From positions 1-38,646 of the forward strand of contig DULK01000020.1 in assembly GCA_012840385.1 (NCBI GenBank): a DNA stretch of 38,646 nt, read 5' to 3'. The notes beneath the pieces are model-generated. The model was not told where the DNA came from. It searched no databases and was given only the letters and a program-made list of their open reading frames with translations. The position numbers and the translations under genes are program-made. Below are positions 8,956 to 18,129 of this stretch, in pieces. The DNA is from Syntrophomonadaceae bacterium. Its GTDB lineage: Bacteria; Bacillota; DSM-12270; Thermacetogeniales; Thermacetogeniaceae. Position 1 is the first letter of the stretch. The number at the start of each line of letters is the position of its first letter.

Positions 8956-10527
8956 CTCTGTCTCCTCTCGCAGCGGAGCGCTCAATGGCATCCCTCCTCG
9001 TAACAGTTCCTCCTCATCTAAAAACTTCAACAACAGGTTCGCCTGCAGCAGGCGCTGCGTCCATTCCAGCTCCTCATTCCCCGCCTTCGGCTGGGATACA
9101 TTCGTCCCCGCATAACCCCCTGCCTGGAAGATCCTGACAAGAGATACGAATTCCCTGATCAGCCAGGTGCGCTCGATGGGTTCGCCAGTGAGCAAGCTCT
9201 GGTAGACGTGGAGCAACTTCTTATACTCCACCCTGCGCGGCCCCTCATTGAGCGGGATAAGGCGGTAAATGGCTGTGAGATCGAGCCACCACCTGGCCTG
9301 GCCCAAGACTTCCTCAGCCATAGCAGCGATCCGGTGGCTCCGGCGCAGGAACCGGGAGATTCTGCCCGGCGCCACATCCTTGATCAGAGAGAGGATGCGG
9401 AACTCGCTCCTCCCCTCCGAGTAACTGTAAAAAAGGAAGTTCAAAAGAGCCGCATTGGCGTAGGGCAGCCCCTCCAAGAGGTATTGCAGTTCTCTCTCCA
9501 GGCCGCTCCTGCCGCCTATCTTTTCCAGCCACCCGGCGAAGTCGGTGAAGGCACCGACCCGCACCTTGAGGCTCTCCACCCATGCCAGCAGATCGTCTCG
9601 GGAGAGCTCTGGCTCCTTAAGAAAAGCGGGCAACACCAAGAAGGATAGCCTCCCTACTCTGAGGCTTAACCCGTCCTGGACGAACTTCTCTGCCAGGGAA
9701 AGCCCTCTAAAGCACTCTTCACAGGCCTGGAAGTTACGGGCAAAACCCTCCTCTTCCAGACCCGAGGCTGCCCCAAGCTTGTCTGTGATATAGTACTTCA
9801 AGAAGTTCAGTCGGGTGAAATCCGTCGTAACCGGCCGGTCTGTTGCGCCGCAAACGGAGCACACTCCTCGCTCTCTGCTGTCAACAGCCGCATCTTTGCC
9901 GCTCAGCAAGATCCGGTCATAATCGGGGTCAGCCGCCAAAGGCTCGCCATCGAGCAAGATGGTCCAAAGGGCTGCCTCCTTGGCTTTGAGGCCAAGCTGC
10001 TTGAGCGCCCACTTTTCCAAGAACCCCGCCACCCCTGAAATGACCTCTTTCGCCGGATCCTGAGGCTTTCCCGTCTCTTGTTCCCAGAGAGCAGTGATCA
10101 GATCCTCATCTGTCAACTCGAGCCTCTGGGGGTCGAGCACCCGCGTACCATCAGGTAGCTTGCGGTAAAACAGTGCGACAAGCCGGGACAACCTGCGATG
10201 GAGACTGCCGTTTTCCAGCCCGCCCACCTCCAGACGCTCCAAGAGGTTCTCTGGCACCTGCCCGACAAGGTAATCAAGCCTGCCGCTGGTCAGACAGATC
10301 TGAGGCCGGTTGCCTTTTTCGTGCCCCACCCAGCGATACTGGAGAAGGGCAGACCGGTCGATCTCCTGCATTTCCACAGTTAAAGGCTTCCCGCCGCCTG
10401 TCTGGAAGTTCAACTTGACAAGGTAAATCCTCTCGACATCGGCAGGCTTCTTGACAGTCTTGATCAGATCAGCCACCGAATAATCCTCAGCCAGCTTCCT
10501 GCCGATCAAGGCAACAGCTTCCAGCAA
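8512..10527 (-). CDS. cas8b: Cas8b large subunit of type I-B Cascade (TM1802/Csh1 family)
   Basis: 671 aa. A zinc-finger-like centre has CSVCG followed about 50 residues on by CEEC, as in Cas8b/Csh1. Position ahead of cas7-cas5-cas3 supports the call. The protein recognises the PAM and holds the target DNA. The start is TTG at 10527 with AGGGGGTG upstream; no ATG fits. The last ~150 residues are helical and probably also made separately as Cas11 (see the internal start at 8955). It is the first gene of the I-B block after a 147-bp gap. Confidence 0.88.
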   Translation of the reverse strand: MLEAVALIGRKLAEDYSVADLIKTVKKPADVERIYLVKLNFQTGGGKPLTVEMQEIDRSALLQYRWVGHEKGNRPQICLTSGRLDYLVGQVPENLLERLEVGGLENGSLHRRLSRLVALFYRKLPDGTRVLDPQRLELTDEDLITALWEQETGKPQDPAKEVISGVAGFLEKWALKQLGLKAKEAALWTILLDGEPLAADPDYDRILLSGKDAAVDSRERGVCSVCGATDRPVTTDFTRLNFLKYYITDKLGAASGLEEEGFARNFQACEECFRGLSLAEKFVQDGLSLRVGRLSFLVLPAFLKEPELSRDDLLAWVESLKVRVGAFTDFAGWLEKIGGRSGLERELQYLLEGLPYANAALLNFLFYSYSEGRSEFRILSLIKDVAPGRISRFLRRSHRIAAMAEEVLGQARWWLDLTAIYRLIPLNEGPRRVEYKKLLHVYQSLLTGEPIERTWLIREFVSLVRIFQAGGYAGTNVSQPKAGNEELEWTQRLLQANLLLKFLDEEELLRGGMPLSAPLREETEVLPEGMRNYLEAMAYNEPQTALFLLGYLLHQVGQKQYERGYESKPVLEKVNYAGMPWPKVVRLANLLVDQLRQHDILKYCEGLFAVMKGLFDAYRPGAHQQEWPLSPEENVFYILSGYAYGTRMALKAWAEREKAKAQDEQEGDAER

Positions 10528-10674
10528 AAAGATTCACCCCCTCTCCATCATATCAACCCTGCCTCGCAATACTCGCAAAGCAAGATTTTTTCTTCCTAAT
10601 ACATTAGCGGACCAGAAATCTGCTCTTTAGAAAAAACCTTACCTTTTTCCTTAGGATTGAATTACTATCTCAGA
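10528..10674 (-). other. Intergenic gap between csx1 and cas8b
   Basis: 147 bp, AT-richer than its surroundings, and the largest gap inside the cas block. It divides the III-B half from the I-B half, so an internal promoter is plausible. The best candidate is an extended -10 (TGATATGAT on the minus strand, near 10548-10556), which would leave only a very short leader. I see no convincing -35 and no clean terminator. Confidence 0.3.
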
Positions 10675-11916
10675 TCAAGGCAATAACTTCCAGAGTTTTT
10701 TCACCTTCTCCTTCGCCTTCCGAATAATGGTTTCCGGTGATTCTGGGTTCTCATTCATGGCGCAATGAGCGACATCGTTCCTGAAGTTCGTCAGGTCATT
10801 CCACAGATGTGCCAAATCCTCCGCCTCCGGCAGTTGCTTGTACCACTCCGGAAGAGAATCCATCCCTCTTTCCTTCCTGCAGAAGACCAAAACAGCTAAT
10901 CCTAACGCATCCTCAATGTTTTTGCGCTCACGCTTAGACCGCCACTTCTCTAACCCCATGCACCATGCCAACCAGTTTATAACCCATTCCCTTTCCATCA
11001 AGGCAGCCTGCACAATAAGTCCTTTCTCAATAAAGTAGTCGATCAGCGACAGCTGAGCTTTCAGTAGCTTTTCGTCGAGTGTGCTCACATCACTAACAGC
11101 AAGAGGAGTGAGTTCCTCCGTGACGCGAGAAAGGATATGCTTAAAAGGCTTCGCCCAACGCACCGCCTCTTGCTCAATGTTTTTGGCGCGAATCAGCGCC
11201 CGGGACCCCGAAGCTAAAGCGTCCAAAGGCCTAAGCAGCCTCATTGAGCGAGAAAAGTCCCTGATACACTCCCCCATCTCCTTGAGCTGCCGCGGAAGCT
11301 CATTTCTCCTACCTTGAGCGGCTCTCCAGGGCCGTCCCTGAGCCTCTTCAAGCAGCTCCGCCAACCTCTCCCCTTCACACCTGTTCTGAAAGTCCTCAAC
11401 CCCAAGCATCCACTCCTGCAGCTCCATCATCATCGTGAGATCAAAAACTGGGACAGACGGCACATCCCCTGCGGAATTGTCCCTGACATCATATGCTCCG
11501 TAGACGATCCGCTCCAAAGCTACCCCCTTGGTCAACCTGAGATAATTGATGACACCAAAGACAATGAACGGCAGAGAGCGAAGGGCATGCGTCACATCGA
11601 GAATTACTCTGGAATCACTTGGCACAGAATCCGCCACGAGCTCAAATATCTGCCAGAGCTCGTCCTCGTTCTTACCCAGGGGAACCATTACAGGCTGCAG
11701 TCTCTCCCCAAACGCCTTTTCAATCCTTTCATAATTTTTGTGAGAGCGAGCATCCTCAGTGACGATCAGCAGCAATTTATCCGGGTGAAAGAAGGCGTCA
11801 ACTGCAAGCGGGAAAAGATCTGTGCGGCACACCTGCTGTTCTCCACGCTCTGAAAGCCAAAAGTAGTCCCCCACCTTGTAATCAGTAGGGACAACGCTAG
11901 AAAGAGCCACGAGCAT
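10675..11916 (-). CDS. csx1: Csx1-family CARF-HEPN ribonuclease (TM1812 type)
   Basis: 413 aa. The N-terminal CARF domain includes ILDVTHALRSLPFIVFGVINYL and VYGAYDVRD, typical of TM1812-family Csx1 proteins. The C-terminal HEPN domain has the RNase motif R379-N-x3-H384 (RNDVAH). Such proteins are switched on by cyclic oligoadenylate made by Cas10/Cmr2 and then cut RNA non-specifically. The start ATG has AAAGGAG upstream. The gene lies between cas6 and cas8b, about 20 nt after cas6, in the same operon as a GGDD-containing Cmr2 that could supply the ligand. Ligand size (cA4 or cA6) cannot be told from sequence alone. Confidence 0.88.
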   Translation of the reverse strand: MLVALSSVVPTDYKVGDYFWLSERGEQQVCRTDLFPLAVDAFFHPDKLLLIVTEDARSHKNYERIEKAFGERLQPVMVPLGKNEDELWQIFELVADSVPSDSRVILDVTHALRSLPFIVFGVINYLRLTKGVALERIVYGAYDVRDNSAGDVPSVPVFDLTMMMELQEWMLGVEDFQNRCEGERLAELLEEAQGRPWRAAQGRRNELPRQLKEMGECIRDFSRSMRLLRPLDALASGSRALIRAKNIEQEAVRWAKPFKHILSRVTEELTPLAVSDVSTLDEKLLKAQLSLIDYFIEKGLIVQAALMEREWVINWLAWCMGLEKWRSKRERKNIEDALGLAVLVFCRKERGMDSLPEWYKQLPEAEDLAHLWNDLTNFRNDVAHCAMNENPESPETIIRKAKEKVKKLWKLLP

Positions 11917-11936
11917 CGGCTCAACTCCTTTCTCCC

Positions 11937-12695
11937 TTAACTCGTCTGCTCAACAACTGGGATGCAGCAGCCGTAGCCCTGGGAGTTCTTCGCACCGAGG
12001 CCGGCATCCAGGGCAACCTGCAAGAGGCCGGGATCTCCACTAAGCTCGTATTCCCCCATCCAACCCTTCACAACCGTCTCCTTGTAGTAAGTGACCTTCT
12101 GGTCGCTGTCCCTCACCCCCACCGGCCTGAGAGCAAAGCCCTCAGACTGAGCAGAGCGACCGTAGATCAGCAGGTGCTTCTTAGCCAGGTTTTCGGCGAC
12201 AAGGTCTGCAAACCGCGGCTCAAAGGGAGAATAATAATATGTATATTTCTTCCCATCGCCGTTGGCGAAGGTGCTGTAAACCACCAGAGGCGAGAGCATT
12301 CGGACTCTCAAGGCAGCCTGCCTTACACGGGGAGCAGCGGTGGAGAACTTCATCACCTCCAGCCTGGCGTTCCCCAGCCTCACGCTCCCCTCTTTCAGAA
12401 AACCTGTGCCTAATTCCTGGAGAATAAAGGGGATCGGGGAACAGATGAGGAGGCGGATGGGGGGTGTAAACACCAGACAGCCTTTTTCTCTGTCGTAGCG
12501 CACCTCCTTCCCCAGCAGCCGGGAAAAGGTGAAGAGCTTAAACCGCCGCTTCTCCAAGACAAATCCCTGGTCGTGGAGGTAATTCCTGAGCACAGGATTA
12601 TCCAGATGTCTGTAGATCAGCCCCTGGACCAAATGGCTGTACTGGACAGGGATGGCCACCGGCCCCGGAGCGCTGAAGAAAACAGTCAGTTGCAC
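11937..12695 (-). CDS. cas6: Cas6, crRNA-processing endoribonuclease
   Basis: 252 aa with two ferredoxin-like halves. The C-terminal glycine-rich loop GLGAKNSQGYGCC is the Cas6 signature. Histidines in the N-terminal YSHLVQGLIYRHL segment are candidates for catalysis. It cleaves the repeat to leave an 8-nt handle, expected here to be AUUGAAAC. The GTG start has an AGGAG-rich stretch just upstream. It lies between cmr6 and csx1 and is the only Cas6 in the window, so it should serve both complexes. Confidence 0.9.
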   Translation of the reverse strand: MQLTVFFSAPGPVAIPVQYSHLVQGLIYRHLDNPVLRNYLHDQGFVLEKRRFKLFTFSRLLGKEVRYDREKGCLVFTPPIRLLICSPIPFILQELGTGFLKEGSVRLGNARLEVMKFSTAAPRVRQAALRVRMLSPLVVYSTFANGDGKKYTYYYSPFEPRFADLVAENLAKKHLLIYGRSAQSEGFALRPVGVRDSDQKVTYYKETVVKGWMGEYELSGDPGLLQVALDAGLGAKNSQGYGCCIPVVEQTS

Positions 12696-12725
12696 CTCCT
12701 ATTCCTCTCCTCCAACCCAAAATTT

Positions 12726-13865
12726 TCATGCATTTTCCGGCAAGAACTTCTTGATCTCCGCAATTTTGACTGCATTTTTCTTGTTCGGTTTTTGCCACTG
12801 GTCGGACTTATAGGTCATGTACCAATCCTTAAGTAAAGCTGCGATCTCTTGTTTTGTATTTAACGGCACCTGTTCATCTTGTAATTTTTTCAACCACTTA
12901 TTAGTCAAAAACTCCATAAAACGATCAGGGTTGCTGCTATACCCGTCATCCTCCATTTCTTTGCGGATTGGGCTTACTGCCTCGTTCCTTTTCTCTTCTG
13001 TTGGCATTTCAGCCAAGCCATCTGTCAACGATATTTCACTGATCTCAGAGATCGGGCGTCTGCGAAAGATTTTGTTTGTAGCTTCATCATCAGGCGCAAA
13101 CCGCCCATAACCAACAGCAGTTTTTGCACCAGCACCAATATACTCAAGAGCTTTAGTTAACCATTCCATAACCAAGTGACAATCAGCACGGCTCTGTTCA
13201 TCTTCTGGTCGGCGAGGCGCCAGTGCAAAAAGGAATACTTGTCTGGGCGCAACAGTCAGAAAAGGAATAGGCACAGGATCATACCAATCACCAGGCGGGT
13301 TTTCGGGCCTCTCCTGCTGATAATAAACGCTGTAATGGGGCGTCATAACATCTGCTTCTAATTTCACCGGTTCAATGGGGAGAGCATCGAAAAAAATGAC
13401 ACTTCCGACATGCTTATCTATTCCCTCTCCCTCTGGACCAAATATCCGTACTATTTTATCTGAATCTTGTGAGTCACCAAACCTTTCAGCCCATGTTCGT
13501 ACAATTCCTTTTACCGAAGATCCGGGGAGAAAGGGAACTCCCAGCGTATGGTGCCAAGCAAACCCGTTCTCAACCGGGTGTGGGCGTCCCAATCCGGTGA
13601 CAAAACGCCAGTCAGTCCCAAAACAACGGCATTCACCGTCGAGGGCACGGACCAAGCTTGTCAGACGGGATACAGCTTCCTCCAACAGAACTCTGTCTCC
13701 TACCGGTACCTTACATACTTCCTGAATCCATCTCTTTTTCCCATCTTCTTCTACTGTCCAATCGTTCCTCCAAAACATGAAGAATTTATCGTACCATAGG
13801 CCTGTATTAAAACCTCTCGTATAACCTTGTGGTACACGAAGGCCGGCATATAACGGGAGAACCAT
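12726..13865 (-). CDS. cmr6: Cmr6, type III-B Cas7-like subunit
   Basis: 379 aa. FVTGLGRPHPVENGFAWH followed by PFLPGSSVKGIVRTWAE is the Cmr6 RAMP signature. Near the C-terminus AKTAVGYGRF is the second glycine loop. It caps the 3' end of the Cmr complex. I take the ATG at 13865, with GGAGGTG 5 nt upstream, 4 nt after the cmr5 stop; the frame stays open further upstream but overlaps cmr5. The region after the RAMP core (about residue 260 onward) is polar and low-conservation. Confidence 0.92.
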   Translation of the reverse strand: MVLPLYAGLRVPQGYTRGFNTGLWYDKFFMFWRNDWTVEEDGKKRWIQEVCKVPVGDRVLLEEAVSRLTSLVRALDGECRCFGTDWRFVTGLGRPHPVENGFAWHHTLGVPFLPGSSVKGIVRTWAERFGDSQDSDKIVRIFGPEGEGIDKHVGSVIFFDALPIEPVKLEADVMTPHYSVYYQQERPENPPGDWYDPVPIPFLTVAPRQVFLFALAPRRPEDEQSRADCHLVMEWLTKALEYIGAGAKTAVGYGRFAPDDEATNKIFRRRPISEISEISLTDGLAEMPTEEKRNEAVSPIRKEMEDDGYSSNPDRFMEFLTNKWLKKLQDEQVPLNTKQEIAALLKDWYMTYKSDQWQKPNKKNAVKIAEIKKFLPENA

Positions 13866-13869
13866 CCTC

Positions 13870-14277
13870 TCACCTCCCGATAGAACCAGGATTTTTGAGG
13901 AAAGCCACGGCAAACTTTTTCATCCATTCTAGCCATGCCAGAGCTTCGGCCTGGGCGCGCAAATAAGTTCCACGGTCACAATTAACGATCGCAGCCATGA
14001 GATCATTCTCAGCACGGTACGGCGCCTGAGGTTCATCGCGGCAGAGCCATTCCTCCAAGCAACTATAGAGGAGATAATGGGCATCACTCCTGTCACCCCT
14101 CGCTTGCGCCAACAGCATCGCTACTGCCTGGCCAAAGCCGTTAGTGAGAATCATCGACGGCAGATTCTCCACATAGGAAACAAACATCTCCTGCTTTTCT
14201 TCAACATAATCACGCTCGATTTGTTTCACTTTATTTAAAGCATGTTGGGCTCTTTTTTGCTCCAGCGTCTGCATCAT
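13870..14277 (-). CDS. cmr5: Cmr5, type III-B small subunit
   Basis: 135 aa, all-helical, starting with the typical segment TLEQKRAQHALNKVKQI. It also has LPSMILTNGFGQAVAML, a conserved Cmr5 patch. Cmr5 (Cas11-like) forms the inner filament contacting the target strand. The ATG overlaps the cmr4 stop (ATGA). Confidence 0.93.
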   Translation of the reverse strand: MMQTLEQKRAQHALNKVKQIERDYVEEKQEMFVSYVENLPSMILTNGFGQAVAMLLAQARGDRSDAHYLLYSCLEEWLCRDEPQAPYRAENDLMAAIVNCDRGTYLRAQAEALAWLEWMKKFAVAFLKNPGSIGR

Positions 14278-15119
14278 GATGCATCACCTCTGGATACCCG
14301 CAGGCCTATGGAACACCAACCCTGGCCTATTGTTTCATTCCCGCCAACCTGCAAGTATGGTCTCTCTCTAAATATTTTTTCTAGCTCTTCTAAAAGGCCA
14401 TCTTTTCCAGAGCGTTCAAACAATAATGCGTAAAAAAGAGTATCAGGCGGGATGGTTTCTTCATGCCACAGGTTCATACTTGTTTTGGTATCATTTTCCA
14501 GAACATTGCGGGCATTTACTGGCAAGCTGTAACGGGCAAAATAGGCGAATTCTTCATCACTAACGATTACAATTCCACCCACCAAGCGCTCCCGCACAGA
14601 AGCATATCGGATTAAAGAACTTATAGACTCAACTATCGGCGTAAGATTATCGAGAATCACATCGAAAGAAAGTTCCTCCAGGAAGAGTTGCGTCTGGTTC
14701 TCTCCATGGTCTCGATTCATTACAGCTTGCCCTTTCGCCGGTTGGGGCAATGGGAGGTCTCCTGCCTCTATTCCCGCGAGCTTCAAGTCACGAGAATAAC
14801 GCTCTAGGAGATAAGGACAGGTTAACCATTTGAAATGACCGCTCAGTGAGCGCACCGGCAGGAGCAGCAGCCGCGCATCGGTTACTGCTATAGCACCAGC
14901 GCTTTCTTGCTCACCAAAAATCCGCTTAACTCTTTCATCTTCAGTTCCCCAGACCTGTTCAGCCCGGTCGCGCAAGGCACCTTTTAGGCTTGAACCGAAG
15001 ATAACCGGATAATCAGTGGTTTTCTCCCGCGCTACAGGCAGATCAACAGCACCTACTACTTGGCCGATTCCCGGATGAAGGCTGGTTTCGGCTAGCAAAC
15101 CAAGAAGCATACTCCTCAT
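14274..15119 (-). CDS. cmr4: Cmr4, target-RNA-cleaving backbone of type III-B
   Basis: 281 aa. The segment GAVDLPVAREKTTDYPVIFGSSLKGALRD, cited here by its parts AVDLPVAREK and GSSLKGALRD, carries the conserved aspartate of Cmr4 that cuts target RNA at 6-nt steps. Since Cmr2 lacks an HD domain, Cmr4 is probably the only target nuclease in the complex itself. The start is ATG at 15119, overlapping the cmr3 stop as ATGA and with GGAGGAG upstream; an earlier ATG in the same frame at 15137 would sit inside cmr3 and lacks a good site. Confidence 0.93.
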   Translation of the reverse strand: MRSMLLGLLAETSLHPGIGQVVGAVDLPVAREKTTDYPVIFGSSLKGALRDRAEQVWGTEDERVKRIFGEQESAGAIAVTDARLLLLPVRSLSGHFKWLTCPYLLERYSRDLKLAGIEAGDLPLPQPAKGQAVMNRDHGENQTQLFLEELSFDVILDNLTPIVESISSLIRYASVRERLVGGIVIVSDEEFAYFARYSLPVNARNVLENDTKTSMNLWHEETIPPDTLFYALLFERSGKDGLLEELEKIFRERPYLQVGGNETIGQGWCSIGLRVSRGDAS

Positions 15120-16219
15120 TTTTTCTCCTCCTCCCATTTACCAATAACGATTTGTCCGAAGCCATAAGCTTCACGGGAACTCAAACATTGTCCATGCAAT
15201 TTGGTTATCTCCTCGGCGTACTGAGGATCTCCTTCATAGAACCAAGTGCTTCCCGGCGGCACCACAGATATAAGACTTCGCGGTTGGCGATTAAGGAGAT
15301 CCCAACCTCCGATCTGCTGGACCTTACCAATGCATGCCGAAATGCAGCGTCCCGGCACGCCCGGGGGCCCCTCGCAGATCACCCGCTCAACATCCTCCAA
15401 TTCGCCATAACAACCCGGCGTGATTAAGGTCACAGTAAAGCGCAGCTTGCCGTCTTGTCCACCAGTCAAATGAGGTGGCGGCGGTAGAAGTTGAGCGGGC
15501 TCTCCAGCCTCAACCTCCACTGCAGCGAGGCGACTTTCTCCTCCGAGGGAAAGGATCCGTTGATTGCTTACCTGCCATTTCCCCGGAATACCTAATACAA
15601 ATACTACCAGTTTTACTTTTGGACGAGGCCGAATATGAACGCAGTTATAGAGATGTCCTTCCAGGGCTGTGCGAGTGGTATCCTGGCGCTCCAACCCGAT
15701 ACGTGATTCTTCAACCCAAAGCTCATCTGACCTTTTTGTATCTTTCTTGGTTGGTGTTCCTCCCTCCAAAACAGCAGCCAGACCATCCCGGGAGATGTAA
15801 CATCCCTCCGGCACCTTCGCCCCCTCGATGGGCCGCTGCGGCACGGGAAGGCTGACATATCCCAAATCGCACTCAACCTGTTCTCCAGGCAACAGCCTTG
15901 TAAAATCACCATCTTTCTCTAACAGAAGAAGTGGCATTGAGAAATACGGTTGATCTTCAAAACAAAGATACGGGCCACGGAGCTTTAGCTCCCCAAGATC
16001 ATTGGGTCCACCCAATTCTTTGGGCCAGAGTCTCTCCTCGCCTGGAAGCCAGCCTCGCTCTAGAGCCAGCGATGTCCGGATGGCACCCTGAATGGTGAAC
16101 ATTGTCGGCGGAAAAATAGTACGAGTAGTCGTGTACCCACCTTCACCAGAATTAAAGGGAGATGAATTTCGGAAAAAGCAGGTATCGAGGGCCCGGAAGG
16201 TCCACCGTTGCCAGTTCAT
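15116..16219 (-). CDS. cmr3: Cmr3, type III-B Cas5-like subunit
   Basis: 367 aa. The start WQRWTFRALDTCFFRNSSPF and the C-terminal SSREAYGFGQIVIGKW glycine loop are typical of Cmr3, which binds the crRNA 5' handle and contacts Cmr2. Start ATG overlaps the cmr2 stop as ATGA. A central stretch (about residues 150-200) is a variable insertion. Confidence 0.9.
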   Translation of the reverse strand: MNWQRWTFRALDTCFFRNSSPFNSGEGGYTTTRTIFPPTMFTIQGAIRTSLALERGWLPGEERLWPKELGGPNDLGELKLRGPYLCFEDQPYFSMPLLLLEKDGDFTRLLPGEQVECDLGYVSLPVPQRPIEGAKVPEGCYISRDGLAAVLEGGTPTKKDTKRSDELWVEESRIGLERQDTTRTALEGHLYNCVHIRPRPKVKLVVFVLGIPGKWQVSNQRILSLGGESRLAAVEVEAGEPAQLLPPPPHLTGGQDGKLRFTVTLITPGCYGELEDVERVICEGPPGVPGRCISACIGKVQQIGGWDLLNRQPRSLISVVPPGSTWFYEGDPQYAEEITKLHGQCLSSREAYGFGQIVIGKWEEEKK

Positions 16220-18129
16220 CTTTCCACCCCCTTCTGGACAAGGAATTTCACCAGAAGAGCGCCATCGAGAGTGAGAGCTTTTTCATTTCTTTGAAGATTG
16301 CCTTCTTTATCACGCCATGCAGGGTGACAGATCTTGAGTAATCGTTTCATCCTTTGCTGGGCAGTTGACCAGTCGACTTCACGCTCCCGGTTCTTGAGGT
16401 ATTCAGCAGCCAAAATGTTGATCATCTCATCCTCAGTCCAAGCTGAGAAAATATGCCCCTCTTCATCAGCCAGGACTCTAAACTGTGCTCGAAGATTATA
16501 GAAAAATGTATTGTTATACTCGCTATCTTTGGAATCATTGATCTTAAAGGTATCCACCATCTCATCAATAATATTGGGTTTACCATCCCTGATTATCTGC
16601 CAAGGAGCTGCCCACGTTAGTACCCGCCCTGCGCCCTTCCATACAGTTATAGCCAGGCTATCACGGCCAGTTTTAGCCTTCGCTACATCGTCAAGCAAGC
16701 GGTGGGCTTCTCTGATCACCGAGGCCAACGGAGTGTTGTAATGCGCATAGATGAGAGCGCCGGAAATTGTCGCCTGCTCCGGAGGCACTTTGCTCCGGGC
16801 AAAGCACCTACCATATTCGCAGTGCAGGGCAACAGCTGCTTTGAGTGCACCATCTAAAGGCAGTAAAGCAAGGACATCGTCACCGCCGGCATAAACAGTT
16901 ACGCCGTTATATTCACTAATAATTTCCTTCACACGCTTGCTGAAGCCGTTGAGAGCTCTGCTCACCTCTTCGGCCTTGTAATTTTTTAGGAGCGCTCCCA
17001 TTCGATCGCCATCCATAAAAAGCAATGCATAAAAAGATGAAGGAGACGCCCCTATTTCTTCATGAAGTTGTTTCAGTTTTTTGATCAATTGCTGACGTAA
17101 GTCATCATAAATTTTCCTTTGTGATTCGGCGATATCCCAGAGACGCGGGTTGGCAATCGCGGTAGTAAAGAAGCAATTCCCATCCAGCGATGCAAACTCC
17201 CGGGCCTGCTGGTGTTCCGACAGAGCCTTCTGCAAACGAGGGAACCGTTCAGGATTCTCACGGTACTTAGCCCCTGGAAGGCGTGCAGCCGCAGCAGCAT
17301 ACTGCCTTGCGCCGTCAGGGTTAATTTCAACTGCCTTTTCGATCCACGGCAGAGCGGCAAGATAGGGCGTTGAAGGGTAACGTTCACATTCTGATAATCT
17401 CCACCCGATAGCCTTCTCCGCACCTAGAGGAAAAAGTCGCTTGATCAGCCCGATGGCGGAAAGGCGTTCTTTTTCATCGATCTCATATCCTCCAACTTGT
17501 TTTCGCAGTGCCGCCCAGAAGGCGTCTTGCTTTTTCCGCTCACGGCTACGTACATAACCCGAGAGTTCCTGGAGGTTGCCCATCAGAGTACATTTGTCAC
17601 CTGGCTCTTCCGGCAGCACATGACAACGCCAGTTCTTACGCCGGCCCAAGATATCCTTGTCACTTTCACCTCCAACGGCCCAAGCAATTTCCCAGAAGGT
17701 ATTCACCTGGCGTTCCCATATCTCCCATGTTCCCTGGCCTTTATCAGCAACCGGCTCCATATAGTTCTCCCATACTGTTTTCGCGACCCGCTGCCATGCC
17801 CTTTCGACAGCCTGAACGCACAGTTTAGGGTCAAAACCGGCAGGAATAAAAGCCATGAAACGGTTAGGTATCGTAGCAATCACAGGGCCCTCACCGATAT
17901 GTTCAGATTTGCGAGATCTCTGAATAGCTGCCAGCAAAAGATCCGGCTCCTCATCATCCACATAAGGTAAGATCATCTTTCCCCCCGACTCAATCAACTC
18001 ACACATGGCATGTCCAGTGAGATAAGACAGAATAAATGAACCCGCCCAGAAATCACGCGTCTTTCGGGCTTGAGCTACAAATCCTTGAACTGGGCCCAGA
18101 GAGAAATGCAATATCCTCTCAGAATTCAT
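16216..18129 (-). CDS. cmr2: Cmr2 (Cas10), cyclic oligoadenylate synthase without an HD domain
   Basis: 637 aa. GGDD at about residues 415-418 (TVYAGGDDVLALLPL) is the Palm polymerase motif that makes cyclic oligoadenylate. The protein begins directly with SLGPVQGFVAQARKTRDFW, which in longer Cmr2 proteins lies after an N-terminal HD domain of about 200 residues. No HD motif is visible anywhere and the preceding gene leaves no room for one. DNase activity is therefore not expected, while signalling is. Start ATG at 18129 overlaps the cmr1 stop (ATGA); a TTG two codons earlier is less likely. The Zn-binding cysteines of some Cas10 proteins are not obvious here. Confidence 0.92.
   Translation of the reverse strand: MNSERILHFSLGPVQGFVAQARKTRDFWAGSFILSYLTGHAMCELIESGGKMILPYVDDEEPDLLLAAIQRSRKSEHIGEGPVIATIPNRFMAFIPAGFDPKLCVQAVERAWQRVAKTVWENYMEPVADKGQGTWEIWERQVNTFWEIAWAVGGESDKDILGRRKNWRCHVLPEEPGDKCTLMGNLQELSGYVRSRERKKQDAFWAALRKQVGGYEIDEKERLSAIGLIKRLFPLGAEKAIGWRLSECERYPSTPYLAALPWIEKAVEINPDGARQYAAAAARLPGAKYRENPERFPRLQKALSEHQQAREFASLDGNCFFTTAIANPRLWDIAESQRKIYDDLRQQLIKKLKQLHEEIGASPSSFYALLFMDGDRMGALLKNYKAEEVSRALNGFSKRVKEIISEYNGVTVYAGGDDVLALLPLDGALKAAVALHCEYGRCFARSKVPPEQATISGALIYAHYNTPLASVIREAHRLLDDVAKAKTGRDSLAITVWKGAGRVLTWAAPWQIIRDGKPNIIDEMVDTFKINDSKDSEYNNTFFYNLRAQFRVLADEEGHIFSAWTEDEMINILAAEYLKNREREVDWSTAQQRMKRLLKICHPAWRDKEGNLQRNEKALTLDGALLVKFLVQKGVER

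Noticed and set aside
16216-18129. HD nuclease motif in Cmr2
   Set aside because: I looked for an N-terminal HD pair; the protein begins with the segment that normally follows that domain and no HD pair in suitable context is present.
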